64,000 bases of DNA, taken from assembly GCA_012295275.1 (NCBI GenBank), contig CM022672.1, forward strand, positions 15,981,125 through 16,045,124, written 5' to 3'. Below the pieces are notes generated by a model. It did not search any database and was not told the DNA's origin. It saw only the letters and a list, made by a program, of their open reading frames with translations. Each line of letters begins with the position of its first letter. Within the stretch, counting starts at the first letter, position 1. Positions 1 through 13,117 of the stretch are shown in pieces. The DNA comes from Chrysomallon squamiferum. Lineage: Eukaryota; Mollusca; Gastropoda; Neomphalida; Peltospiridae. Position numbers and translations under genes: made by a program.

Positions 1-3
1 TAA

Positions 4-363
4 TGTTGTTTTATTGTCTATTTTTCTCAGTTCTCACAGTTGTACAGAGAATGTAAAAACACTGTTAGTTTAACTGCAGCTTGTGCTATTGTTTCCAAGC
101 AGAACTCCGCCAATGAAAACATCAGTAAAAGCCTCAAAATGATGGAAGCTGACAATATGTTATTTATTCTGCAGCTCATTTTTTTTGTTGTTGTTGCAGG
201 AACAGTATTGAATCCACACATCTGGTACACTGGCAAGTGGGCAGGGTTGGGTGGGTTCACTTTTGTACTCAGAGTTCCCTTCTCAGTGTTTTATTTTTCA
301 CTTAATGCATCATCTATGTATGGTAACGAGATAGTACAGATTCGTCAGATGAAAATCCTTTGA
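4..363 (+). CDS. Unrecognised open frame at the window's left edge, possible exon
   Basis: An open frame runs from just after a TAA at position 1 to a TGA at 361-363, about 119 sense codons. A good-looking splice acceptor lies inside it: a T-rich tract ends in CAG at 28-30, and the frame stays open from there. Near residues 55-65 of the frame is a hydrophobic stretch (MLFILQLIFFVVV), but part of it comes from a T-rich and GTT-repeat tract, so it may not be a real membrane segment. The rest has ordinary amino-acid diversity. I see no recognisable domain and no convincing splice donor before the stop. A second acceptor-like site (TTGTTGTTGTTGCAG) ends at 199. This is either a 3' terminal exon or chance, and I favour chance. 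Confidence 0.2.
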   Translation, partial: CCFIVYFSQFSQLYRECKNTVSLTAACAIVSKQNSANENISKSLKMMEADNMLFILQLIFFVVVAGTVLNPHIWYTGKWAGLGGFTFVLRVPFSVFYFSLNASSMYGNEIVQIRQMKIL

Positions 364-1156
364 TGTCTTTCAAAATATAAATATTTGTTTTGGATTTATG
401 GACTGCCGTGAGATACTGTAGCTTATTGGATCAAAACTGAGTAAAATGTCTATGTCAAAAAAAAATCAGAATTTATGAAAAGCTGATTATTCAAAATGCT
501 TTTATTTTATTATAAATATTTCTCGATCAAAGAAACAGTTTAGATATTACCAAAACCTTTTCTTTTCTCGACTTTCAACAAAATGAATAAAAACACAACA
601 TTTTAAATTTCATTTCTTAGACTGAAAACACACACAGATAATGATTAATTTTTTTTAGACTTTTCATTTTCATGCAGTGTATCACATTATTCATAAAAGT
701 ATAAAAACCACCATAAATTTTCCGTTTTCATTTTTCCCCCACAGACTAAAATAATTACCGATTTTTGCTTCATAAAAGTTTCACTTGTGTTGGTGTTATA
801 ATTAAGCCCATACCTACGATGAAGTGATTTAATGTGATAACTTGGCAGTGAAGAATGCCAGTCTCCAAACAAGCCCTCTGACTGTACTTTCAGTCATCAC
901 AGGGCTGAGAAAAAGACTGAACAATGTCTTCAAACAAGAGTGTGTTGATTTTAAATCACAGTGAAAACACACAGGACAGGGTGTGATATGCCAGGATCTT
1001 TATTCACTTGGTCTGCACTTAATCAGTGAACAGTTTAAAAAGAAGAAAAAGAAGAAAAAGAAGAATTTTGTAAAGAAAAGTATTCTTGTTGAGAAGATGA
1101 CCGTTTTAAAGTTTTTGTGTGTATTTGTTCTGTGGATATAAAAATACATTGTCTGT

Positions 1157-1160
<4 letters not shown>
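364..1160. other. AT-rich non-coding stretch
   Basis: I see no gene-like structure here. The stretch is AT-rich with short A and T runs and an AAG/AAAAG-type purine run around 1038-1065. It ends at a GT microsatellite. Confidence 0.6.

Positions 1161-1190
<30 letters not shown>
1161..1190. repeat. (GT)n microsatellite
   Basis: Fifteen uninterrupted GT dinucleotides. A CA-type run follows at about 1322-1338, and an imperfect GT/TCTG tract at about 1592-1695. Confidence 0.95.
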
Positions 1191-1192
<2 letters not shown>

Positions 1193-1591
1193 GTGTGAGT
1201 TTGGTTAAAACTGTATGAACATGAGTATATGTGTTTCTCTGTGTATCAGTATAAATGTATGTGAAAATATATGTATGATTGCATACACAAATATGCACAT
1301 ATATTCATGCAGACATGTACATACACACACACACACACCTGTGATTATTGATTACTCAGGTGGTTTCATCAACATCTTGTATCACAGTCAATATTTATCT
1401 TACATCATTTATATCTATCTAGCAGCCCGCAGGCTAATCTAACAACTGAGCTGGAAATGCTGGCACAATCAATCAGTGTCAGTGCTGCTGTTTTGTCTGT
1501 CAACTGTTTTATGTTCATCTAATAACACCACTTAATGCACAGCCCACAGTAATGCACAGTTCCAGTTTAAGTAACATTATCATATAGATAG

Positions 1592-1695
1592 TGTGTGTGT
1601 CTTTGTGTCTGTGTTTCTGTGTATCTGTGTGTGTCTGAGTCTGTGTATCTGTGTGTGTCTGTGTGTGTTTCTGTCTCTGTGTGTGTGCATGTGTG
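1592..1695. repeat. Imperfect GT/TCTG-rich tract
   Basis: The stretch is made of GTGTGTCT, GTGTTTCT and GTGTATCT words, a degenerate GT microsatellite. TATG-rich sequence continues to about 1840. Confidence 0.8.
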
Positions 1696-2071
1696 ACAGG
1701 TTCAAATAATGCATGTATAATAATGACACAGAAACTGACATATATGTATTAATTTTAGATAATTATGTATATATTCTTATGTTTTATATATGTATATATG
1801 TATGTAAGTACATATGTATGTGTGTGTGCATGTATACCCATATGCATGTCTTATGAGTGTGAATGAATAAGTACTACTAATAGAAGCAACAACAGCAGTA
1901 TTAGTAATATAAGTAACAGCAACTAACTGCTTCAGCAATACAAACAGTAGTAGTAGTAGTGGACGTTATTCATGTAACTCAACCTGTTTCTCAACAGTTT
2001 TATTTGTCTCAGCTTCTATAAAAGATGGTGTGCTAAAACCCAATAAATAACTGACAACCGATCTCACATAC

Positions 2072-2332
2072 AGACTGCATGGGTCAACATTCCTACAAGC
2101 TGCCTGACAACAATCCTAAAGGACAATTTGTTCCTATCATTATCTTGAAGCTCGCAGGCAACAACAATAGAAGGCCCCTGTTAAGAAAGCTACACCTATA
2201 AAACACAAGGGCTATTCTGTTTCACCTGATGTCGTTAAAAATGCTACAAAGGCTCCAGTTTTTCTGTCTCTCTTTGCCTGCAGTTCACCTGAACACGACT
2301 CAAAGATGCAATCTGCAGAAGTGAAACTGTAA
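2072..2332 (+). other. Complex patch with two overlapping open frames, possible decayed coding sequence
   Basis: This patch is visibly less AT-rich than its surroundings. One frame starts with ATG at 2079 and reads about 40 codons (beginning MGQHSYKLPDNN) to a TAA at 2199. A second frame is open from 2171 to a TAA at 2330, about 53 codons (including KHKGYSVSPDVVKNATKAPV). The two overlap by some 30 nt and would form one longer frame if a single shift lay between 2171 and 2199. A strong acceptor-like tract (TTTTTCTGTCTCTCTTTGCCTGCAG) ends at 2283. The patch could be a frameshifted pseudogene or transposon fragment, two small exons, or chance. No family is recognised. Confidence 0.25.
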
Positions 2333-4524
2333 AGTTTTTGAAGAAAATGACCCACCACACGCAAACATAGTATGAATCTGAAGTTAATTCTGTTAATGTA
2401 CTATTATCATCATAATCATGATGATCATCATCATCATCACTGTTATTATTACTTTTAATTAACATGTGATTAAATCTTCGTACACTGTTTACTTGCAATC
2501 ATTACTTACAATGCTTTCACTTCATTCTTTTAAAATATACACCTATACATATACATATATATTTCTTTTTTACTTTCTTTTTTTATTTAATTTAATGATT
2601 AATAATGAAAGTGAAAAACAATAGCAACATTTACGTATTTCTATTTTATTTAGTTTACAATAATGTAATATGTATATATATATATATAATACTCTTCTTT
2701 CATTTTTAAAACTGAAAATGTACTGTTTTAAATTATTATTGTATTTTATTATTAACTTATTGTATATTTAGCTGTGGACAGAGCAATATTTACAATTTAT
2801 TATTTTAATTAATATAATATTGTATATTTAAGGAGGTCCTAATGAAATATTTATATTGTATTATGATTATTATTGCCATTATTATTATTATTTTAATTAA
2901 AAAATATAATTTACTGTTTATGTTCTGTATATTTAAAATATAAATTTAAAATTAAAAAAAATTAAAAATATTTTATTGTTGTTATTTTTTTAAGGCTACA
3001 GATAATGTTAGCATAATGACTCCAATACCTATAAATTATCATACTCATTTCAATATTTTTTTTTAAATAAAAATATATAATTTAGAGTTTAGGTGCTGTA
3101 TACAATAATTCAATACTTATTGTATTCAAATTTCAGTATTTTAATTTTTAAATTAATAATTTATTTTGGGGTTCAAGCACTGCACACTTTGAATGTAATA
3201 ATCATATATTTACATGCTATTATTATTATTTTTTTCTTCTTTTCTTAGTATATTTAGAACATAATAATTTATTTTTAATTAAAAATTTATAAAAATAAAA
3301 TAAAAAAATAAAAAAATAAAAAATAAACAAACAAACAAAATAAAACAACATTCATAGTCAGGTTCCTTTAATCTTGCAAAACTTTTTTTTATTTTTTTCT
3401 CCTTTTTTATTTCTGAGCTTTACATATACAATCAAGTAATTTTATAATACTAATGAATGTTTAATACATAAACAAACTCATAATAATCAAAACTATATAT
3501 ATAATTTTAAAATTAAAATTAAATATTTTAGTATTTATTTAAATCTGATATTTATTAACGTACATAACAAGCCAGTTCTTTTTATTTTATTAAGATAATA
3601 ATTAATTTTATAATTTTTAAAAATAATTTTTAAAACAAAATCAGTAACTGATTTTACTGTTTATAAATTATATGAACTTTAAATTAATTGTTTTTTAAAT
3701 TTAAAATGTACATTCATTTTACTGTTTACCTGTGTTAAACACTGAATGACACTATTTACGTAGCAGACAAGGAAAGAAGTCAGTGAACCAAAATTGAACT
3801 ACAAGTGTCTGTTTTTTTTTAATTTTCTGAGTATTTTTTGTTATATTTTTTTAGTGTTAAGAGGAAAATGTAATAAAGAAAATAAAATTTAAATTAGGAT
3901 CTGATATTATGAGACAGTGAAAAAAAAAAAAAAAAATAAAAAAATTTTTTTTTTTTTTTTTAAAAAAATGTCCAAGTTTAAAAAAAATCAGAGCACAAAA
4001 CAAATATTTGCCAATAATATTTTTTTCCTAAGTTTTTGTTCTTGATTTGTTTAGTTTGATTTTTATATATATTTCTTTTTCATTTTAATGTTAAAAATTT
4101 AATAAACAAAAACAAATATTTTCTAAGACTGCTTAAACAATAATACATTTTAAAAAAAAAAAATGTATCTTGAATATATTTCATTTTTAATTAAAATATT
4201 TTTTTGAAAATAAAACTCTGCCTCAATGTCACTCAATGCACAGATATTTCATTGCACTACAACAAATACACGTTTTATATTCCTTATACCCAACACTGTA
4301 TTAATCAAACAGATTATTATTAATAATACTATTTTTATGTTCTTTTCCCATCAAAGACTTATGAAGCAATTTTACTAAAGACTTTTCTCAATACAGTATC
4401 ATTACTCGGTCGATAATTAAGTCAATATTAAAAGAAAACTAATCACATATTAGCTAGCTGTATTCAGCAAAGCAGCATATGAAAAATATTTCATGATTCA
4501 AGAATTTATTTTTAATATATATTA

Positions 4525-4526
<2 letters not shown>

Positions 4527-4559
<33 letters not shown>
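4527..4559. repeat. (GT)n microsatellite
   Basis: About 16 uninterrupted GT units. Confidence 0.95.
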
Positions 4560-4560
<1 letters not shown>

Positions 4561-7393
4561 CTGTTGCAGTCATAACATATAAATGTAGTATATATTTTAG
4601 AGTAAGAAGTGGTAATGCCACCTATACGTATTTTAAATGCACTGAATAATTTTTATTTATATTGTTAATGATTAATAAAATTTGCATCACATTATAAAAA
4701 ATAATTTAAAAAGTATCGGGATTCAATACAATGTCAATGAGGATAAATGCATTAAAAATATATTTAACAGGTAATAAACAAAATTTCTACATATACTGAT
4801 GTAAAATAAATATCCTGACAATGTAATATAATTACAGCAGTGAAGTCTGATTTAATTTATTAACTACTTGAGACTTACTCAGAGTATTGGCATTATGGAT
4901 TAAAAGGTCACGTTATTCCACACAGTGTCAAAATTATTAAACTATTTGTACTAAAAATAATTTGTAATATTCCAATTAACATTTTCCCCTTAAATATGTG
5001 TTAAAATAAATTAATAAATGAATATTTATTTAATATTAATATTAATGGCTAATTGATGTCAGAAGCAAAACAGTTTTTTTTACTATTTTTTTTCTTCACA
5101 TAATGATGTGTCAGGAACTTCCGTTATGGCTTTACAATGAGCTAATCCAACTAGCAGCAAGTGACCTTTTACATATACCTTTCCTTAAACAGGAAAACAT
5201 ATAATATCATGGCCTTTGATAAACTAAAAATAGAAAAGTGGAAGAAATAAGAAACTGTTCACAGGTGTTCTGAAAAGCATTGATCCCACAGTCTGTTGTA
5301 TGTGAACAGTATATTCTGATATTCTTCTTAATCAGAATGCTTTTTAACTCTTTATTAACAATGCCACTTCTGCTAAATAAACTTGTAATTAAGGGCAACA
5401 AAATATAATTAATAAATAATAAAAAGTATTTTAAAAACAAAAACAACAACAATAATAATAATAATAAAAAGCTACTGTTGGATTACAAATCCTCTGAGAG
5501 AAAATTCTTTCTAATTATGTTTGTTTTTTTTTTTTTTTACTTCTTCCCGAAGTAATTAAATTTTAATTTTCAATCTGCTAATCACAATGGTGAATTAAAA
5601 ATACTCAGCTGGAGACTTGGTAAGCCAAAAAAACAACAACTAAACTTGAGTGACAAGTAGTTGTAGTAATCAAGGAGTTATCAATTAATAATGGATGTGA
5701 AAAAATTGGTCAGATAATTAGATAAATCACAATAACTTTAGAACAATTCTTTTTTGTTTTTTTTGTTAACCTCTTCTGATTGAAGAGTTACACTAAGTCT
5801 GACAACTCTTCTGTATATAATTTGCTACACATTGTGTCATTGTTAAATCTATGACCTGAAATAAACTACAAATCTCTATTTAAAAAAAAAAAAATAAAAA
5901 TAAAAATAATGCACATTTTTTATTTCTGTTTCTGAAAAAAAAATAAAAATAAAAATAAAAATTCAATTTGTATGCTGTAGGATTTAAACAGTACTTTTAT
6001 AGGTAACAGATTATTATAGCTAACCCATATCATTAATAAATCTTTCTTTTTTTTTACTAAGTGTAAACAAAATTTAAATACAGAAATAACCCAAAAAAAA
6101 TATTTAAAAAAAGAAAAGAAAAAGAAAAGAAAAGAAAACAGGTAACAAACAAAAATTAAAATCAAAAACTATTTAAAGTGAATGTAATTAATTTTACAAT
6201 AAAATTTTAATAAATAGCATTATATGTAATACTACATACTCCAAAATGATTTCCCAGTGCACATTTTTAAATCCTTGGCATCATTATCTATGACACATTC
6301 ACTTATACTACCTGCTACACAACTAGTTTCCATTACTAGAACTAGACTTGCTACGTCAGCTAGAAAGTATTTAATAGATATACGCTGTCACAACTAATTT
6401 TCATTAATAAACTAACTAAACGTGAATGGTAGCTGGTAAATATACAAATAAAATAACGACAACACTACTGCTATACTGGACTAATTTTGAATTGTAATTG
6501 AGAAATACATTTGCAATGTTTGTGTTAATAAAGATTATTAACATATATATTGATTTGGCAAGAGTACACAACCAAAACTGATTAATAAACTTGTTATCTA
6601 GACTTTCTGTTTCCATTCAGAAAGGTAAAAAAAATAATAACAGTTTGAGAGTATCAGTATTCAGATAAAAATAAGTAAATAAATTGTTTCTCTGTTTTGC
6701 AAATGTACATTCACCGGGAAAGTGTTTAAATTGATTTTATTACACTAAAAATTTTTTTATCTATTCACTATGACCTAAACTTTTATTTCCATTTTAACAA
6801 TAATAGTAATAGCAATAATAATAATAATAATAATGATAATAAATATTTTGCATATCAATACTGTTTATGGTAAGGTGTGCATAAAATATCCCTTACTGTT
6901 AATTAGTAAATAAATACGATGGAACTGCGGCAGACATTTTGTGTGTGTATGTACATGTATCTCTCTTTCTCTCTCTCTCTCTTTGTGTGTGTGTGTGTAT
7001 GGTGTGTGTCTAAATTAATTACAAGTGTAACCGATTAACAATAATTCTGAAGTGGAAGGTGACCATGTAGATAAACTAACCACATATTATCTGGTTTGCC
7101 TGCGAAGTCAGCACCGAGGAGTTACTGGCTAATACAGTGAGTAATTAACATTTAAAAATAGCAAACAGGGTCACAGAGTACAATGCATAAATGCACTGAA
7201 TAGACTGCGTAATTTAATACAGTTTTATCAACTACCCATTTTTTTTTTTTTCAAAACCTTTTTATGTGCATTTAAGTGTGTAATCGGATAAATGTAACTG
7301 TATTTACTAAAATAATAAAGGTTAATTAAAATTATTTGTTAAAAAGCATTAAGAATAATGAAAAAAAAAAGGTGTTTTTTTTTCAAAAATTAA

Positions 7394-7424
<31 letters not shown>

Positions 7425-7658
7425 TTACCTTTTTGTATGTTTCTCTGTGTGTGTATGCTTGCATGTATGTATGTGTAAGTGTGTGTATATAACTTTTTTT
7501 GTTACAGCCTAGCTGTTATATAATTTAAAAACAAATTACCTTTTTAAAAGTGATTAAAAAAAAATAATAATAATAAAAAATAAACTTCATTACTATAAAT
7601 AATATCTTCTGTTATCGTATTTATTACATTTAACATGTAAAATCAAGTCTGATAGTTA

Positions 7659-7660
<2 letters not shown>

Positions 7661-7718
<58 letters not shown>
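7661..7718. repeat. (CT)n microsatellite
   Basis: 29 uninterrupted CT units. Confidence 0.97.
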
Positions 7719-7722
<4 letters not shown>

Positions 7723-8581
7723 GCATTTTATAGACACACACAAATATTATAATAAAATCATAAAAATATTCCCGCAAATATGCTAATGTCAATCTCATGA
7801 ATAATCATCATTACTCATTTACATAAAACTTCTGTTAATGGCCTGGGGCTAACTATTTAAGTAGAGGTGTGGCCAGCTTACTTTGAATATAAATATTTAA
7901 TATTTTTATTTATTTATTTATATGTACATATACACTTATGCACATTTTAATTTTTGTATTTGAATAAATTATTAAAATCAATTTAAAAAATGGAGATGTA
8001 AAAATTAAATAATAATAAAATGCAATTAAAAAAATAAAGTATAATAAATTTGTAAATATATATTTTTGAAATATTTAAATTCAGATAAAATTTAAATAAA
8101 ATAAAATGTAACAAATTTCTTAATAACAAAACAAAATTAACCTTAGTAAAAAAATAAAATAACATGAACAAAAAAACAGAACAAAAACTCAAATTACTTA
8201 TTTATGCTTGGTGTTTTGATAAAACCATTGTTTATTTTTATTTTGTTAAAAAAACGATATTTACAAAAATGTGCCTCCAAATAACAATAACAATGAAATG
8301 AATTCACTGTCATAAAGTAAATGCACATCTGCAAAAGATGAATAGATATTAAAACATAAAAACATAAGTCTGAATATAAAATGAGCAAAAACAAGAATAA
8401 AAATGTCATAAATTTTAATAAATGACTTTTGTCAAGATTTCATGATGTGTCAGCTATTTTCAAAAACTATTTTCTGACAAAAACTAGAGCATAAATTTTG
8501 TATTTTCAACACAGGGTACTAAAGCATGCAGTCATTTTTGTATCTGATTCTTTGCAAATACAATTTAAAAAAAAACAACAA

Positions 8582-8604
8582 CAATAATAATAATAATAAT
8601 AGTA

Positions 8605-8666
<62 letters not shown>
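8582..8666. repeat. (TAA)n microsatellite
   Basis: About 28 TAA/ATA units with a short AGTAGT interruption near 8601. Confidence 0.95.
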
Positions 8667-8821
8667 TAATTTATTTATTTATCTGAAAACACTCAGTAAG
8701 ATAAAATGATAAAAAGAAAAGTTAAAAAAAAAAAATTAATGGAGAAGTGTTGGTTTAATATAGAAATTTGTTATACTGTTTTATGGTTATGTACATGTTG
8801 ATATATTAGTGTTTGTCTCTG

Positions 8822-8826
<5 letters not shown>

Positions 8827-8870
<44 letters not shown>
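8827..8870. repeat. (GT)n microsatellite
   Basis: About 22 uninterrupted GT units. The 66-residue Cys/Val ORF across it is a repeat translation. Confidence 0.96.
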
Positions 8871-8873
<3 letters not shown>

Positions 8874-9039
8874 TGAGTGAATATATAGGTATGCAGGCAT
8901 CTATCTGTTATACAAATACACACAAATATGTATGCTCACACAAATGCATTTCATATATGTTCAATATATTTTTATGTATTTTTATGCCTCAGAAAGACAG
9001 TGTTTGTCTTTGACACAAAGATTTAAGTAAATAGTTCAT

Positions 9040-9120
9040 TGGCAGAACAGTGTGTTAGATACTAAATTCTCATACTGGGAATGCAGGTTTGAATATTCTT
9101 TGGGAAAAATTAACATAAAA
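9040..9120 (+). mobile_element. Decayed tRNA-derived SINE head (candidate)
   Basis: TGGCAGAACAG at 9040-9050 matches the RNA polymerase III A box (TRGYNNANNGG) at 10 of 11 positions. GTTTGAATA at 9087-9095 matches the B box (GWTCRANNC) at 7 of 9. The boxes start 47 bp apart, as in tRNA-derived SINEs, and the stretch is less AT-rich than its flanks. No intact tRNA fold was sought, and the 3' end is not visible. Confidence 0.35.
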
Positions 9121-11770
9121 AGATTTAGAAGTAACTTCATAGATCATTTCTTTGATGTTTGATTATGTATTGATTAAATGAAAAGCAAACATTTTGTAAC
9201 TACATTCAAGAAGCAGTTTATGTTGGTGAAAATAAACAGAACCACAAAACAAAAGAAAAGTAAAGTCATAACAACTTTTTCCCCCAAATTTAAAATACTC
9301 CATCCTCCAAAAAGATAATTAAAAAACTAAGTAAAAAAAAAAAAAAAGAAAAACAATTAAAAATAGAAATAAATAAATAAAATAACAGTAAAAATAACAA
9401 TTATAATAAAAAAATATATTTATTTATTAATAAATAAATAAATACTGTGCCATAAAACTTTTTTTTTCATTTCTTTTTTTCATTTTATTTAACAGTTTTG
9501 TCAAAAAATATACAAAAACATCATAAAAACTTTTAGCATTTCTCGAACACTTAAAAAAAAAAAAAAAAAAAAAATTAAAAAATAGAAAATTAAAAAAAAA
9601 AATGTCCCAATTTTCAGTTTACCTTCAAGGTGTAACAACAAATGTTAGCTTTTCTTTCTGCCTAAGATTCATAAACAAAAGAAAGTTTTGTTTAGCTGGC
9701 AAAGACTGGAAAATGCTTGATCCATTGGTCATTTAGAAATTCAGTGACAACAACATACTTGGCCAAAGCAAACACAGAGTTTAAATATTTCCAGAAAACT
9801 TGTGTGTTTATTCGGCTATACAAGTTACCTTGAAATTTGTGTTAGTATTACTTAGAGCACAATACGGAGAGGGTTTATTTCAAAATGTATATGACACAGG
9901 AGAAAGAAAAAAAAAAAGAAAGAGAGAAAGAAAAAAATGTGTATTCAACCAGTATGTGTGAGATATCAAAAGTATGTAATATTGCTGAATGAGGTATAAA
10001 AATGTTACTTTTGTGATTTTATGGGGTTTTTTAATATTGAAAATATTGTTTGAAAGAGAATTATAATTTATATTTAAGTAATAATAATAAGACAAAATAT
10101 TAAAAAAAATAATAATAATCACAGATTTAAAAAGTGTTAAAATTGCCTTTAAACTTTAATTTCATTAGACATTTAAAAAAAAGAAAAGAAAATGTATTAT
10201 TTGTTCTAATGCCTTTTCTTCTTTGTGTTTGTATTATTTACTAATCATTAGTTTATAAATTCATTATAATAATAAAAAGTTTTAAAAAGAAACACTTTTT
10301 AGTATTATTTATTACTCATTTCAAAGTGGATGTCTATTTTCTTTTTTCTTTAAGGTTTAAATAAAAAACTGTATTTTAAAATGATGCCAGAAGATAGTTT
10401 AGGCTAAATTTAATGTATAATAATTTAAATAAAAGCAACTTTATTTGAAAAGAAATGACATTAATAATTACTCATTCTTAGTAATATAAAACAAGTGAAA
10501 TTTACTTATGTTCCTAACATCAAAATACATTTATTATCCAAAGTTATCTGTTTCTGTTTTTTTAAATTTATTTAACTGTTCATAAATGAAAAAACATTAG
10601 CAAGTATTAATATTTTATTAGTATCGTTGTGAAATATATATTTTTTTATTTCAAGTGATATTTTAAATAATTTCTAATGGTCAAAAAAGATAAAAATGTT
10701 TTATTTCAGAAAATCTACAAATAAAAACCAGTAAAACAATAAAAGAAAAAATTAATTTTAATAATTTTAAAACTAGGAAAGATAAACCTAATTTGGTTTG
10801 TTCAAGTACAATGCTTATTACTGACACTCCATATTTTGAAAGTAAACAATAAAACAAAAATTAATGAACATTTTTATTACTTTTAAATAATAATAAATTA
10901 TTATTTTATTCTAAATATTTTTACTGAAATTTATATGTTAAATAAAAATGTTAATTCACAATAGATCTGTTTTTATAAGGAAAAATATCAAAACACAGAT
11001 AGAAGTTAAACATATAAAATATAAATTAAGGATGGGAATTCGAGCTGGATAAAAAAACTTATAAAATTAATTTAATCTAATACTTTTTTTCAGTTTATTT
11101 TTAGATCAGTTTTAAAAAAATACTTTAAAAAACCACATCTAAATATGTTTAAACACAGAAATGTAACTGAATTTTAGAATGAAATTGTCATTACTGAAAA
11201 CTGATTTCAAAATTTAAATAATAAAAAATAAAAATATTAATAAAAAAGTAAAGTTTAAAACCAAAAAACGAGAGACTATGAAAAAGTGAACTTTATGTAA
11301 ATGAACAAAAAAAAAATAAAAAAAAATAAATAATCATAAAAAAAACTTTATATATGAGTTTGTTTTTTGCATCATTACAATTCTGTTCATAAAATCTGTT
11401 TGAATTTGTGTAAAACTTGTAAATCAGTGTCACAATATTAATTTTACATAGAAGCAGGTGTGTGCAATATCACCAATATGTCACAGCAAAAACAGGAACA
11501 GTTAAATACATGCATATAATTATAAATGTCACTGTATACGTGTACATATTTCAAATTATATATTTTTTTATAAATGTATAAATACATGCGTGCATGTGTT
11601 TGTCTGTATCTATGTACGTATGTATGCTTGTGTGCATATTTGTATGTGAGTATGAATGTGTGTATATGTATATATTACTGTGGATATATTCTGTACAAAA
11701 TTATTCACATTTTTGTGGTGAATGATATTTATTTGCATACAGGTTTGTAGAAGCAGATATGTGCAACTCA
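9121..11770. other. AT-rich non-coding stretch
   Basis: Mostly A/T runs, including a 22-base A run at 9553-9574. One weak minus-strand mini-exon possibility lies at about 9634-9672: a TTAG acceptor, 13 open codons reading AERKANICCYTLK, and a GTAAAC donor. I would not rely on it. A TATG/GT-rich patch lies at about 11,580-11,670. Confidence 0.5.
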
Positions 11771-11887
11771 AAACAAGTTATAACATATTACTAAAACACT
11801 TAACTGAAATAAAATAAAATGAAATGAAACAAACAAATATAAAAATGGTTTTTGGGGGTAAAGGTGTGTATGAGAGATTGTACTCAC

Positions 11888-12000
11888 CATTTGACAAACA
11901 AGTCACCGAAGAGACAGGTAAAGACATCGTTAGTAGCATCCATTCTGGGCCGTGCAGGATGGGCATACTGCGTTGGCCCGGCAAACTCAGAAAACATCAT
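11888..12000 (-). CDS. Candidate first coding exon, product not recognised
   Basis: On the minus strand, two consecutive ATG codons (12,000-11,998 and 11,997-11,995) open a frame of 37 codons plus two nucleotides. It ends at ATG|GTGAGT, a strong splice donor (GTGAGT is the complement of 11,882-11,887). The peptide begins MMFSEFAGPTQYAHPARP and continues MDATNDVFTCLFGDLFVK. Unspliced, the frame would stop one codon past the donor, which fits an exon boundary. Base composition and codon variety are clearly coding-like compared with the flanks. Upstream lie a CA run, an in-frame stop further back and about 600 bp of complex sequence like a 5' leader and promoter. The exon could instead be internal, with the acceptor at the end of the CA run. 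I do not recognise the protein. The next exon is not evident between here and the left edge. Confidence 0.5.
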
Positions 12001-12006
12001 CAGGAC

Positions 12007-12026
12007 TGTGTGTGTGTGTGTGTGTG
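12007..12026. repeat. (TG)n run in the putative leader
   Basis: Ten TG units directly upstream (on the minus strand) of the candidate start codons. If transcribed as leader it would be a CA repeat. If it lies in an intron, the run would end in an acceptor-like CACACAG. Confidence 0.9.
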
Positions 12027-12700
12027 CGTCTGTTCTGTGGTCTAACAACCACAGGTACCAGAATTAACCAAAATCTCAACCACGAGAACCAAACAAACAA
12101 AAATATATATGTAAATTCTTCTTATGAAAAAAAAAAGAGAACTTTCTCCTGATCAATTTCCTTTATTTGTTGAGAGTTAAAAGTCCCTTGCAGTGTTTGG
12201 TGACAGGATAATCTTCCCAGTGTGTTGAGAACACATGTAAGAACAGACAAACAGACAATGAAGTCCTGTACGGCATGTAAAAGGTTCTCCGACTCCCTCA
12301 CACAATACAATAAAAAAACAATCCTTCACTGAAAAAATCTCAGCTGTTGTTCTGTCCACACGCACTCTATCATAAGACTGAGCAGGCTACTCTTTCTCTC
12401 TCTCTCTCTCTTTCTAGCAGTGAATTGTGGGAAGACCAGAGCAGCGAATAGAAGAGGAAAAGTCTCACATACACACTACCCATCAGGCTTTTGTAAACAA
12501 ACAGTGTCACTGGAGGTTACCAAGTGCAGTTGAGAGAAGCTCGACCAATCGGAAGCCTTCGTTTGCCGATACTCCACAGTGTGGTGTACAGCACAGGTCC
12601 GCCTTCATATCACACACACACAGGACTGAGCCATTTACGCAACAAGTAGGGGCAGGGCCTTCCTTCCCAGTGCTTCACTGATTAGCAGCATTGTTAATGG
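12027..12700 (-). promoter_or_regulatory. Putative 5' leader and promoter of the 11.9 kb exon
   Basis: This stretch stands out by its balanced composition and scattered CpG sites in an AT-rich neighbourhood. It contains a CCAAT box (plus-strand 12,545-12,549, inside GACCAATCGG), which in animal promoters commonly binds NF-Y in either orientation. On the minus strand it has a GA run (complement of 12,391-12,414). No TATA box was seen. Open frames here on either strand (up to 84 codons) have no recognisable domain and are probably incidental. The promoter assignment is inferred from composition, the CCAAT box and the adjacent start codon with splice donor. Confidence 0.4.
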
Positions 12701-13079
12701 CAAGGTTTTCTTACCCAGTTCAAAGACTTCTGACAGTAAAACAAACGGGTAGGGGTGGAGGGGTAGGTTTACAGACTCATCGAGTGACTTTGAAATAAGA
12801 ATTTAACTTCTGTTATGAAAACAGTTTTTGCCCTTTTTTAAATAATAGACTCAACTGATATATAAATGTGGTGAGTCAAAACTTTGACAAAGTATGATAT
12901 GTATGTTATACACTTGTTATAAGAGTTTTATTGTAATTTTATGTATATTTAAATATACAAGTCTTATTTATTACATATATTAGTTGTATGTATATATGTA
13001 TTTGATGTGTGTGTATATTATGTTTATGTGTATGCATGTATATTTGTTTACATATTTTGTATGTTTTTGTATGCATATA

Positions 13080-13084
<5 letters not shown>

Positions 13085-13114
<30 letters not shown>
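13085..13114. repeat. (GT)n microsatellite
   Basis: Fifteen GT units at the end of a TATG-rich zone. Confidence 0.95.

Positions 13115-13117
<3 letters not shown>

Larger units (their letters stand above)
2333..8580. other. AT-rich desert with simple repeats
   Basis: More than 6 kb of very AT-rich DNA, dominated by A/T homopolymers, ATTA/TTTA words and short TAA runs (for example 6799-6840). A GT run lies at 4527-4559, a CT-to-GT compound run at about 6962-7000, a TA run at 7393-7415 and a long CT run at 7661-7718. ORFs in this stretch are lysine, asparagine, phenylalanine or isoleucine-rich low-complexity translations. I see no exon I would defend. Confidence 0.6.
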
